The notes beneath the pieces were generated by a model that saw only the letters and a program-made list of their open reading frames with translations, ran no database searches and was not told where the DNA came from. Shown one piece after another: positions 8,245-15,626 of a stretch of 42,054 nucleotides of DNA. The DNA is taken from contig DHVB01000066.1 in NCBI GenBank assembly GCA_002412425.1, positions 1 to 42,054 of the forward strand. Reading direction: 5' to 3'. Numbering within the stretch: the stretch's first letter is position 1; each line of letters starts with the position of its first letter. This stretch comes from Bacteroidales bacterium UBA5219. Its GTDB lineage: Bacteria > Bacteroidota > Bacteroidia > Bacteroidales > ML635J-15. The position numbers and the translations under genes were made by a program.

Positions 8245-9495
8245 ATGTTACAAATCACTAACAAAAAAACACTAGGAATTAACGGTTTAGGTAGAATCGG
8301 TAAACTTACCTTATGGTATCATTTGTCAAAAAGGTATTTTGACGGTATTGTAATTAATGTAGGAAGAGAAGTGGGAAAAAAGTTTGAAGACTTAATTCAG
8401 GTTATAAGCTCAGACACCACTTACGGTAGATTGGATAATTTCCTATATGGTCATAGTGGCAAGAAAGTTGAAATCAAAATTGTTGATAGAGACGCAGGTT
8501 TGATAAGCATTGATGGTTTTTCTGTCAGATTTTTATATACAGATAGAAATCCTAAGGACATAAAATGGAGAGAAGCAGGGGTTAAAGTTGTTGTTGATTG
8601 TACTGGAAAGTTTTTAGACCCAACTGTACCTGCAAACGACCCTAAAGGAAGCATTGCTGGTCATATAGAAGCTGGAGCTTTAAAAGTTATTGCCAGTGCG
8701 CCATTTAAAATTAAAAACATAGCATTAGACAACCCTGACGAGTATCCAACTCTTATTTATGGAATTAACCACAATAGTTTTGATGCTGAAAAACACCATA
8801 TTATTTCTGCTGCTAGTTGTACAACAACAGGTTTGGCTCACATGGTAAAACCACTATTAGAAGATGAAGAAACTAAAAAAGTATTAACTGCTAGTATGAC
8901 TACTGTACACGCAGCTACTAATACTCAAAGCGTTTTAGATTCTGTTCCTTCTACAGGCACTTCTGATTTGCGAAAAAACAGGTCTGTACTTAACAATATT
9001 ATTTTAAGTTCTACAGGTGCTGCAAAAACTTTAGAAAAAGTAATACCACAAGCAACTAGTTTTGGTTTTATGGCTGATTCTATACGTATTCCTACACCAA
9101 CTGTTTCGCTTATTTCTCTAAACATTACTTTTACTTCACGTCTAAACGAATTGGCAATGCCATTTATAAATGCTCAATATATAAAAGATCTTTACAAAAC
9201 CGCTGCTGCTGGTCCTCAAAAAAATCTTTTATATTTCTCTGACCTTCAAAATGTTTCTACAGATTTAATGGGAATTAATGCAGCTGTAATTATTGAAGGA
9301 AATGAATTGCACACTAGAACAGGATTTTTGCAACTACATCCCGAAACTTTGTTACAAGCTGGAATTAAAGAAACTAACGCAGTAAACTTGCCTGTAACTC
9401 ATGCAAAAATATTAGGCTGGTACGATAATGAGTATGGAAGCTATGTTTATTGTTTAGGACAACTTGCTGAATTTGTTGATTCACAAATAAACTAA
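8245..9495 (+). CDS. Divergent GAPDH-family dehydrogenase
   Basis: A 416-residue GAPDH-family protein, about 80 residues longer than usual. The fold starts with NGLGRIGKL. The catalytic Cys192 lies in AASCTTTG and His222 in TTVHAATNTQ. DLRKNRSVLNNIILSSTGAAK and SIRIPTPTVS keep the phosphate-site and Arg elements. The Cys-His spacing is 30 rather than 27. The coenzyme loop reads INVGREVGKKF in place of the usual IND, so the Asp that contacts the adenosine ribose in NAD-specific enzymes is missing. That hints at NADP or relaxed coenzyme use. The extra length is partly an insertion around residues 120-170 and partly near 300-350. It is the last gene of the GAPDH-dikinase-GAPDH operon. A non-phosphorylating role or another aldehyde substrate cannot be excluded. 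Confidence 0.85.
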   Translation: MLQITNKKTLGINGLGRIGKLTLWYHLSKRYFDGIVINVGREVGKKFEDLIQVISSDTTYGRLDNFLYGHSGKKVEIKIVDRDAGLISIDGFSVRFLYTDRNPKDIKWREAGVKVVVDCTGKFLDPTVPANDPKGSIAGHIEAGALKVIASAPFKIKNIALDNPDEYPTLIYGINHNSFDAEKHHIISAASCTTTGLAHMVKPLLEDEETKKVLTASMTTVHAATNTQSVLDSVPSTGTSDLRKNRSVLNNIILSSTGAAKTLEKVIPQATSFGFMADSIRIPTPTVSLISLNITFTSRLNELAMPFINAQYIKDLYKTAAAGPQKNLLYFSDLQNVSTDLMGINAAVIIEGNELHTRTGFLQLHPETLLQAGIKETNAVNLPVTHAKILGWYDNEYGSYVYCLGQLAEFVDSQIN

Positions 9496-9540
9496 ACAAT
9501 AAAAACTTATTTGCTTAACTTTTTTAAATATTTAAAATTA
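9494..9540. repeat. Left flanking repeat of the ABC-3C cassette
   Basis: This 47-bp stretch starts at the last bases of the upstream GAPDH gene and resembles 12836-12883 on the far side of the cassette. Shared blocks in order are AAACAATAAAAA, CTTATTT, a T-run and TTAAAATTA, with a few small gaps and substitutions. It may be a duplication made when the cassette was inserted. Both are very AT-rich, so chance or recurrent intergenic sequence is possible. Confidence 0.45.
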
Positions 9541-9601
9541 TTTTTTTTAACTTCTTAGTATAGTTTTAATTTTTTGACACATAGTATATTTGATGAGTGT
9601 A

Positions 9602-9632
9602 AAAACAAATAAAAATAATTATTATTTGTTTT
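9602..9632. repeat. Inverted repeat overlapping the cassette promoter
   Basis: Perfect 11-bp arms, AAAACAAATAA (9602-9612) and TTATTTGTTTT (9622-9632), surround a 9-base centre. The right arm contains the TTTG proposed as the -33 box, so a dimeric repressor bound here would block RNA polymerase. A T-rich stretch follows, so a weak AT-only terminator for the upstream operon is the alternative reading. Confidence 0.55.
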
Positions 9633-9656
9633 ATTTTTACAAATGTTTTATATTTG
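9625..9656 (+). promoter_or_regulatory. Promoter candidate for the ABC-3C cassette
   Basis: TTTG at 9625-9628, a 20-base spacer and TATATTTG at 9649-9656 match the Bacteroidota TTTG-N19/21-TAnnTTTG architecture at both boxes. This is one of the two best-matched promoters in the window. Transcription would start near 9662, giving a leader of about 95 bases before the ATG at 9757. A second -7-like TAATTTTG at 9745-9752 sits too close to the start codon except for a nearly leaderless message. Confidence 0.55.
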
Positions 9657-9756
9657 TTTCGTAATTTCGTAAACTATGTATTTGTTCACTAAAAATCATT
9701 TGATTGATTAGTCTTTTTTTCTTAAATATTTAGCTGTAAAATGTTAATTTTGTAAT

Positions 9757-10719
9757 ATGGATTATAGGTTGGAAAACATTGATGATGAAGTTTTTGAACA
9801 GTTAGTAAATACTATTTGTCAAAACATTTTAGGTACAGGTGTAATTGTATTTTCACCAGGAAAAGACGGAGGACGAGATGGGAAATTTACCGGAACTGCT
9901 CAAAATTATCCTTCAAACAAAGACAGCTGGACTGGAAAATTTGTTATTCAAGCAAAACATACAACGAATTATTTAGCATCATGTTCTGACAGTGATTTTG
10001 AAAAAATCATCGATAATGAGATTATCAAAATCAAAAAATTAAAAGAAAATGGTGAAATTGACAATTATCTTTTGTTTACAAATCGAAAGTACTCTGGAAT
10101 AAAAGGAGAACAATTGTTAAATAAAATTATAAATGAAACTGGTGTTAAGAATTGTGCAATAATTGGAAAAGAAACAATTAACAACCAATATTTGAATTCA
10201 AATAAAGATATTGTCAAGCAATATAGATTAGATATAAACCACATACAGTTTGATTTCTCTGATGAAGAAATTAAAGAAATTATATTGGCATTCAAAAATC
10301 AACTTCCTGAAATTTCGAAAGAAATTAAGAATGAAGTGAACAAATTGAAACATGACTTTACATTAATTGATAAAAAAGAAAAAAACAAGAAAAATAGACT
10401 TGGCGAAGACTATTTCAATGAACATATCGTAAGTGAATCATTGATGAATTTTGACAAAATTGAGAAATTTCTCAATAATCCAATTAATGAAACTTTAAAA
10501 GATTATTACTTCGACACAGCTTATGAGTTAAACCAACTAATCTCATTAAAAAGAGATGATTTTGATTTGTTTGAAGAAATATTTATTTTCATTTATCAGT
10601 CTATTTGCGATGGTTCAACTCAATTAAAAGGAAGCAAAAGACATGTAATGACTTTTCTACATTATATGTACTATGAGTGCTTGATTGGCAAAAGAAACAA
10701 TGATGATAAAACCAGATAG
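9757..10719 (+). CDS. ABC-3C effector with Mrr-type restriction nuclease domain
   Basis: A 320-residue protein. Residues 1 to about 130 show the Mrr-type PD-(D/E)xK nuclease pattern: Glu14 in the first helix (FEQLV), Asp41 in GGRDG and Gln65-Ala-Lys67 in VIQAKH, the QxK variant typical of Mrr. The remainder is helical and Lys/Glu-rich, with a compact end (about residues 215-315) consistent with the C-terminal domain that couples effectors to the other two components of ABC-three-component systems. By that precedent it would cut DNA when the ATPase senses invading nucleic acid or a replication disturbance. The 3' end overlaps the next gene by 20 bases. A stand-alone Mrr-like restriction enzyme is the alternative, but the overlapping partners argue against it. 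Confidence 0.8.
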   Translation: MDYRLENIDDEVFEQLVNTICQNILGTGVIVFSPGKDGGRDGKFTGTAQNYPSNKDSWTGKFVIQAKHTTNYLASCSDSDFEKIIDNEIIKIKKLKENGEIDNYLLFTNRKYSGIKGEQLLNKIINETGVKNCAIIGKETINNQYLNSNKDIVKQYRLDINHIQFDFSDEEIKEIILAFKNQLPEISKEIKNEVNKLKHDFTLIDKKEKNKKNRLGEDYFNEHIVSESLMNFDKIEKFLNNPINETLKDYYFDTAYELNQLISLKRDDFDLFEEIFIFIYQSICDGSTQLKGSKRHVMTFLHYMYYECLIGKRNNDDKTR

Positions 10720-10945
10720 ACATATAAACCCTGACATATCAGTTATTAATATTGGTGCATTTATTTTAACACAACTAAATATGTTTTACGACATTAGTTA
10801 TGACGACTTACTAAAAAAAGTTATAGAAAACATGGGAACAGAAGCAAAAGAAAATTTCCCTTATGCTTTGAATTTCCTTTATCTTTTAGGGAAACTTGAA
10901 TATTTAGAAATAACAGATTCATTTAAATATAATGCAACTAAGTAA
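10700..10945 (+). CDS. Small ABC-3C middle component (MC6-like)
   Basis: An 81-residue protein between the nuclease gene and the ATPase gene, overlapping both (20 and 14 bases), so the three are almost certainly translated together. It starts MMIKPDRHINPDISVINIG and is an all-helical domain with the conserved-looking PD(R/K)H segment and a hydrophobic centre (GAFILTQL). The family recollection is ABC-3C middle component 6, small proteins that bridge effector and ATPase. I chose the ATG at 10700; the ATG at 10703 is equally possible, and a TTG at 10685 would add five residues. The label rests on short similarity plus position, so the exact MC class is uncertain. Confidence 0.72.
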   Translation: MMIKPDRHINPDISVINIGAFILTQLNMFYDISYDDLLKKVIENMGTEAKENFPYALNFLYLLGKLEYLEITDSFKYNATK

Positions 10946-12743
10946 ACTATATTGCAATCATAAAGATTTCAAAAATATTACATTTAATCTTAATCAATTA
11001 AATGTAATATATGCAGATGTAAAATCAAAGTTGGAAGAAAAGAAAAATTCTCATGCTTTAGGGAAAACCAAACTTGCAGATTTAATTGACTTCATGCTCT
11101 TAAAAAAGATAGATAGACATCATTTTCTTCTTAAGATTAAAGAAAATGACATTTCTGTTTTTACAAATCATATTTTCTATTTAGAACTATACTTAAACTC
11201 TGGTAAGTTTCTAACAGTCAAGAGAGCGGTTAAATCCAATACAAAAATTTCTTTTGTGATACAAGATCAAACTATAACTGATTATTGTCCACCATCAACT
11301 TGGAGTCATGAGAACGTTTCTATAAAAAAAGCTCGTAATATACTCTCCGAGTATTTGTCATTTGATTTTTTTCATAACAAAGATTATAATTACCGCAAAT
11401 CAATAGGCTACTCACTTCGTACACAAGATGATTATAAAGATGTTTATAAGCTTAACAAATTTGTTGGAGGTCAAGATATCCATTGGAAGCCTTTTATGTT
11501 TGATTTACTTGGTTTTAAAGGTGAGTTGCTTCAATTAAAATATGATAATGATTCTAAAATAGAAGATATAAAAAGACTAATCAACTCATATAAAAATGAT
11601 TACTCTGTAAAAATTGAGGATAGAGATGAAATAATAGCAGAAAAAGCTATTTTAGAAAATGAATATAAGGAAGTTGAAAAACAAATTGACAAATTTAATT
11701 TTTACCAGCAAGATAAAACTTTAATAAAAAAAGGTGTCGATGAAATAGAAGTTAAAATTTCAAACTTAAACACAAAATCATACAAATTAAATTATGAACT
11801 AGACCGGCTAAGTTCCTCAATAAAAAATAATTTTTCGTTTGATATTGACAAGGTTAAAAAGGTTTTTGAAGAAACCTCTATTTTATTTCCTGCACAATTA
11901 TCTTCTGACTATGAAAACTTACTGGCTTTCAATAAAAAACTGACAACAGAAAGGAACAAACTATTAAGGTCAACAATTAATGAAAAAGAAAAAGAACTAA
12001 ATAATATAAATTCTAAATTAGAAAAACTTCATAAAGAACGAGAATCGCTATTAACTCATTTAACAGATAGCGATACTTTCACAAAGTTCAAAAAACATCA
12101 AAAAGATTTAGTTAAAGTCGAAAGTCAATTATTAAAGTTTCAAGAAAAAATTAATGCAATTGACTTAATCGTCCAAAAGGAGAATGAAATAGAGGCTCTA
12201 CAAACAAACATAAAATCTACCATTAATGAGCTTAAGAAAATTCATCAATCAACAGACAGAAATAAAAAATATAACGAAATAAGAGCATTATTCACTAAGT
12301 TTTATAAGCATATAATGGATGAAAATGCTGTCCTTTCGTGGCATCTTAATTCAAACAATAATGTTGATTTTATTCCACCAAAAGTAAAATCAAAAATTGA
12401 TGAAAGCAAAGTTACAGCAAAAGATGAAGGCAACACTTATATGAAATTACTATGTGTAGCATTCGACCTCTCTATCTTATGCGCATATAACAAAGAGTCT
12501 TACTTTAGGTTTGTGTATCATGATGATGTCTTATCACAACAAGATTATGGAATAAAAATTCGATTGTTAGAATTAATAAATAACATAACAAAAAAATATA
12601 AGATTCAATATATTTTATCGGCAATAAAATCAGATTTACCTGTAAATCATTCAGGCAAAATTCAAGAGTTTAACGAAAATGAAATTGTCTTAAAACTTCA
12701 TGACAAAGATATTTCTGGCACATTGTTTGGTTTTGAATTTTAG
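10932..12743 (+). CDS. ABC-3C coiled-coil ATPase (DUF2326-like)
   Basis: A 603-residue SMC/RecN-like ABC ATPase of the DUF2326 type. The N-terminal half-domain carries a shortened P-loop, NSHALGKT at residues 39-46, in which the first Gly of the classic motif is Asn. A coiled coil of about 250 residues follows (roughly 200-450, rich in Lys, Glu, Leu and Asn). The C-terminal half-domain contains the Walker-B-like strand FRFVYHDDVL near residues 525-533 and ends in a segment expected to hold the last ABC strands (IQYILSAIKSDL). Such ATPases act as DNA-sensing or clamping components of ABC-three-component conflict systems. The start overlaps the middle-component gene by 14 bases. No frameshift or missing block is apparent, so the cassette looks functional. 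Confidence 0.82.
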   Translation: MQLSKLYCNHKDFKNITFNLNQLNVIYADVKSKLEEKKNSHALGKTKLADLIDFMLLKKIDRHHFLLKIKENDISVFTNHIFYLELYLNSGKFLTVKRAVKSNTKISFVIQDQTITDYCPPSTWSHENVSIKKARNILSEYLSFDFFHNKDYNYRKSIGYSLRTQDDYKDVYKLNKFVGGQDIHWKPFMFDLLGFKGELLQLKYDNDSKIEDIKRLINSYKNDYSVKIEDRDEIIAEKAILENEYKEVEKQIDKFNFYQQDKTLIKKGVDEIEVKISNLNTKSYKLNYELDRLSSSIKNNFSFDIDKVKKVFEETSILFPAQLSSDYENLLAFNKKLTTERNKLLRSTINEKEKELNNINSKLEKLHKERESLLTHLTDSDTFTKFKKHQKDLVKVESQLLKFQEKINAIDLIVQKENEIEALQTNIKSTINELKKIHQSTDRNKKYNEIRALFTKFYKHIMDENAVLSWHLNSNNNVDFIPPKVKSKIDESKVTAKDEGNTYMKLLCVAFDLSILCAYNKESYFRFVYHDDVLSQQDYGIKIRLLELINNITKKYKIQYILSAIKSDLPVNHSGKIQEFNENEIVLKLHDKDISGTLFGFEF

Positions 12744-12835
12744 ACAATATTACTGCATCAAGCCTTGCTGTAGTGTATAAGAACATTCTCTATAAGCCAT
12801 TACTGCCCTCAGTATAGTCATTATAGACTAGTTCA

Positions 12836-12883
12836 AAACAATAAAAATTTACTTATTTAATGTTTTTTTAATACTTAAAATTA
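12836..12883. repeat. Right flanking repeat of the ABC-3C cassette
   Basis: This is the partner of 9494-9540. AAACAATAAAAA, CTTATTT, a T-run and TTAAAATTA occur in the same order, with a 4-base insertion after the first block and a few other differences. It begins about 90 bases after the ATPase stop codon. Bases 12744-12835 between them show no gene. Confidence 0.45.
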
Positions 12884-12924
12884 AGAAATTTCTAAATTTA
12901 CTTTCTAAATTTTAGATTTTTTTG

Positions 12925-12932
12925 TACTTTTG
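12925..12932 (+). promoter_or_regulatory. Candidate -7 element for the CitE-like operon
   Basis: TACTTTTG matches TAnnTTTG. The -33 position shows no TTTG. A start near 12938 would give a message covering the 21-codon open frame at 12952 and then the aldolase gene at 13030. Confidence 0.45.
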
Positions 12933-12951
12933 TAACAGAATTTTAATAAAA

Positions 12952-13017
12952 ATGTTAAAACGAATTTTTAGATTATATTATCAAAGTTCTTATAACATGA
13001 CTAAGTGGGATAAATAA
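12952..13017 (+). CDS. 21-residue short ORF, possible leader peptide or DUF4492-like relic
   Basis: An ATG-started frame of 21 codons begins MLKRIFRLYYQ and contains YNMTKWDK before its stop, 12 bases ahead of the next gene. The opening recalls DUF4492, a small one-helix protein of Bacteroidota starting with Lys-Arg-Ile-Phe and a Tyr-rich segment before Asn-Met-Thr. Here the membrane helix is missing. It may be a truncated relic, an upstream leader frame or chance. The promoter-like element directly upstream is the only other support. Confidence 0.25.
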   Translation: MLKRIFRLYYQSSYNMTKWDK

Positions 13018-13029
13018 TATTTTGAGCTT

Positions 13030-13947
13030 ATGATTACTTCATATCAGTTTGTTAAATTTAGAGAAGACTCTTTTGTTGAATTTCATCGTTCATTAACTGA
13101 AATAAACACCGTTTCATGTTTTGATTTCGAAGATAGCGTTTTAGATTTTAAAACCAATGATTCTAATCGCTATAAATCCGACCATAGAGAAAAAGTTTTG
13201 AAGTTTTTAAATAAATTTAAAGTTAAAATTTTAAAAACTTGGCTAGGATTTAGAATTAATGAATACGGCACAAATCGATATTTCGATGATATTGAAGCAA
13301 TAAGAAGTTTAGGAAACATAAAAATTCGTTGCATATTTTTATCTAATTGTTCGTCTGTTGAAGTTTTAAAAACATTTTTAGAATCAACAGAAGACATTCG
13401 CTACGATGAAGTTATTCCAATTATCGAAAGTAATGAGGCTTTTAATAATTTAGAAGAAATAATAAAGTTTAAAGACCCTAGATTTAAAAATATTGCATTT
13501 GGACATTGCGATTATAATTTAAGTTGTGATTTATTTCCATTTATTCATCAAGATAATCCAAAATATTGGTATTGGATTGAAAAATTTGCAACACTTTGCA
13601 AAAAAGAGAACATAGGCTTTATTAATTCTATTTATTTGAATGTAAATCATAATGACTATTTTACTTTGATGTTGAAAAATACAAGTAAATTTTTTGACAA
13701 TTGGGGGCAAATAACTTTAACTACCGAACAAAGTAAAACCTGCTATAATTTTAAAAATGACCAAACAATAAATCTTCCCGAATTTAATTACATGAGAACA
13801 GATTCTGTAGAAGAATTTGCAGGTAAAATCATTACACTTTTCGAAAAATACAATCCCGAAGGTAAAGGTTATAGCGTAATGCCTGATACAAGAACTTTTA
13901 TCAGTCCCCACGAATATGTTGCTGCAAAAAGATTTTTAAATAAATAA
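13030..13947 (+). CDS. HpcH/HpaI aldolase / CitE-like protein
   Basis: A 305-residue protein with the CitE/HpcH-HpaI TIM-barrel signature. FDFEDSVLD at 31-39 corresponds to the family's L-EDAV strand. RINEYGTNRYFDDI near 77 is the arginine strand, IPIIES near 130 carries the metal-binding Glu, and FGHCDYNLSCDLF near 155 corresponds to the G-x-D-L segment. These enzymes cleave or form C-C bonds of acyl-CoA or 2-oxo acids using a divalent metal. Substrate cannot be predicted. It is somewhat diverged from citrate lyase beta, and no citF or citD partner lies nearby, so citrate lyase itself is unlikely. The next gene starts 17 bases downstream. The set with an SDR and CysQ suggests a small-molecule or surface-polysaccharide role, which is inference. 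Confidence 0.75.
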   Translation: MITSYQFVKFREDSFVEFHRSLTEINTVSCFDFEDSVLDFKTNDSNRYKSDHREKVLKFLNKFKVKILKTWLGFRINEYGTNRYFDDIEAIRSLGNIKIRCIFLSNCSSVEVLKTFLESTEDIRYDEVIPIIESNEAFNNLEEIIKFKDPRFKNIAFGHCDYNLSCDLFPFIHQDNPKYWYWIEKFATLCKKENIGFINSIYLNVNHNDYFTLMLKNTSKFFDNWGQITLTTEQSKTCYNFKNDQTINLPEFNYMRTDSVEEFAGKIITLFEKYNPEGKGYSVMPDTRTFISPHEYVAAKRFLNK

Positions 13948-13964
13948 TTTTCAAACTTATAAAA

Positions 13965-14726
13965 ATGAAAAAAACTGCTTTAATATCTGGTGCTACATCT
14001 GGAATTGGAAAAGCCACAGCACTATTATTGTCTGAAAACGGATACAATTTAATTTTAACAGGAAGACGCAAACAAAGATTAGATGATTTAAAATCTGAAA
14101 TCGAAGCAAAATCAAATGCAAAAGTATTTTGCCTAAATTTCGATATTCGCTCTAATGATGAAGTTTGCAAAGCTATTGACAGTTTACCCGAAGATTTTAA
14201 AAAAATTGATATATTAATAAATAACGCCGGTTTAGCAATGGGATTAAGCACTATTCAAACTGGTGATTTACAAGATTGGGAAACAATGATAGACACCAAT
14301 ATTAAAGGACTTTTGTATTTAACTTTAAAAGTTGCTCCTTTAATGATAGAGCAAAAATCTGGACATATTATTAACATTGGTTCTATTGCTGGCAAAGAAG
14401 TATATCCCAACGGAAATGTATATTGTGCAACAAAACACGCTGTTGATGCTTTAAGCAAAGCTATGCGTATAGATATGCTTCCATATAAAATAAAAGTTAC
14501 ACAAATAGCTCCTGGAATGGTGGATACAGAATTTTCAACTGTCCGTTTCCATGGCGATAAGGAAAGAGCAGATAAAGTATATGATGGACTCACACCATTG
14601 TACGCCGAAGATATTGCCGAAATTATTTTATTTGTAGCTAATCGACCAAAACACGTAAACATTAACGATATTTTGGTAACTCCACTTGCTCAGGCTTCGT
14701 CTGCAAATGTTGTAAGAAATTCGTAA
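13965..14726 (+). CDS. YdfG-like SDR family 3-hydroxy acid dehydrogenase
   Basis: A classical short-chain dehydrogenase/reductase of 253 residues. The coenzyme motif is SGATSGIG at 8-15, NNAG lies near 87, and the active-site Tyr153 and Lys157 sit in YCATKHAV with the expected Ser about 13 residues earlier. The C-terminal part (DTEFSTVRFHGD, then HVNINDILVTPLAQ) is very like E. coli YdfG, an NADP-dependent enzyme acting on 3-hydroxy acids, serine and malonic semialdehyde. That is the likely activity class. It lies in the middle of a three-gene run; the cysQ ATG starts three bases after its stop codon. Confidence 0.87.
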   Translation: MKKTALISGATSGIGKATALLLSENGYNLILTGRRKQRLDDLKSEIEAKSNAKVFCLNFDIRSNDEVCKAIDSLPEDFKKIDILINNAGLAMGLSTIQTGDLQDWETMIDTNIKGLLYLTLKVAPLMIEQKSGHIINIGSIAGKEVYPNGNVYCATKHAVDALSKAMRIDMLPYKIKVTQIAPGMVDTEFSTVRFHGDKERADKVYDGLTPLYAEDIAEIILFVANRPKHVNINDILVTPLAQASSANVVRNS

Positions 14727-14729
14727 AAT

Positions 14730-15545
14730 ATGCAAATTCAAGAAAATAAAAATTTACTTATTGAATTAGCAATTAAAGCAGGAAAAGAAACTTTAAAATA
14801 TTTTAGAAAAAATTTTGATGTAAATCTAAAAGCAGACAATTCGCCTGTTACGATAGCAGATATTTCAGCAAACAAAATTATTATTGAAGGCTTAAAAAAA
14901 ACTAATATCGCCATTATTAGCGAAGAGATAGAAAATTTAAGTTACCAAGACAGAAAAGATCTTAAAAAATTTTGGATAATTGACCCGTTAGACGGTACTA
15001 AGCAATTTGTAAAAGGCGAAGACGAATACACTATAAACATTGCTTTAGTTTGTGAAAACAAAGTAGTAGAAGGCGTTGTATTTGCTCCTGCTAAATCAGA
15101 ATTATATTATGGAAATGTAAATTCTAATTCTGTAAAAATAAATACATTAACAAACAAAATTGAAAATATTACATTAGATCACAAGATCGAAATTCCAAAA
15201 TTTGTTATAAGCAAATCACACTTGAACTCAAAAACTACAAGCTTTGTAAATACTTTTAAAGAAAAATTTCCAGAAAGCGAATGTAGAAATGTTGGAAGCT
15301 CATTAAAGTTATGTGCTGTTGCAAGCAATTCTGCAAACATTTATCTTCGAATAGGACAAATTAACGAATGGGATATTGCCGCTGGACATGCAGTATTAAA
15401 AGCTGCAGGTGGAAATATTTTCTCTTTTCAAACAGGCAAAGAAATTATTTATAATTCAGAAAGTCTTAAAACTCCTGATTTCTTTGCTATCAAAGATTTT
15501 AACTTTAAAAACGAGATTATTAATACTTATAAAAAACTTAGTTAA
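14730..15545 (+). CDS. cysQ: 3'(2'),5'-bisphosphate nucleotidase CysQ
   Basis: A 271-residue inositol-monophosphatase-fold enzyme. The metal-binding motif DPLDGTKQFVKG starts at Asp85; an upstream Glu pair (ISEE) and the distal EWDIAAGHAVLKAAGG near 212 complete the site. It is expected to remove the 3'-phosphate of PAP left over from sulfate activation or sulfotransferase reactions, in the cytoplasm. The KQF variant after DPLDGT is typical of CysQ rather than of inositol monophosphatase. It is the third gene of its run. No cysDNC genes are in the window, so a sulfation link to the upstream aldolase and SDR is possible but unproven. Confidence 0.88.
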   Translation: MQIQENKNLLIELAIKAGKETLKYFRKNFDVNLKADNSPVTIADISANKIIIEGLKKTNIAIISEEIENLSYQDRKDLKKFWIIDPLDGTKQFVKGEDEYTINIALVCENKVVEGVVFAPAKSELYYGNVNSNSVKINTLTNKIENITLDHKIEIPKFVISKSHLNSKTTSFVNTFKEKFPESECRNVGSSLKLCAVASNSANIYLRIGQINEWDIAAGHAVLKAAGGNIFSFQTGKEIIYNSESLKTPDFFAIKDFNFKNEIINTYKKLS

Positions 15546-15626
15546 GAAAATATTTTATAAGGTTTTGCAAAAAATATTTGTCTATTAAAAAATAAAACAT
15601 TATTTTTATAAAATATTGTTTTTCTT

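Noticed and set aside
12744..12835. Possible remnant transposase or att site after the ABC-3C ATPase
   Set aside because: I found no open frame or long inverted repeat here; only a weak TAGTC/GACTA pair is present.
13030..13947. Citrate lyase beta subunit (citE) as a specific call
   Set aside because: No citF, citD or citC genes are nearby and the active-site segments are diverged, so only the aldolase family is stated.
14255..14662. 135-residue minus-strand frame across the SDR gene
   Set aside because: It is antisense to a clear SDR with intact motifs and shows no domain of its own.
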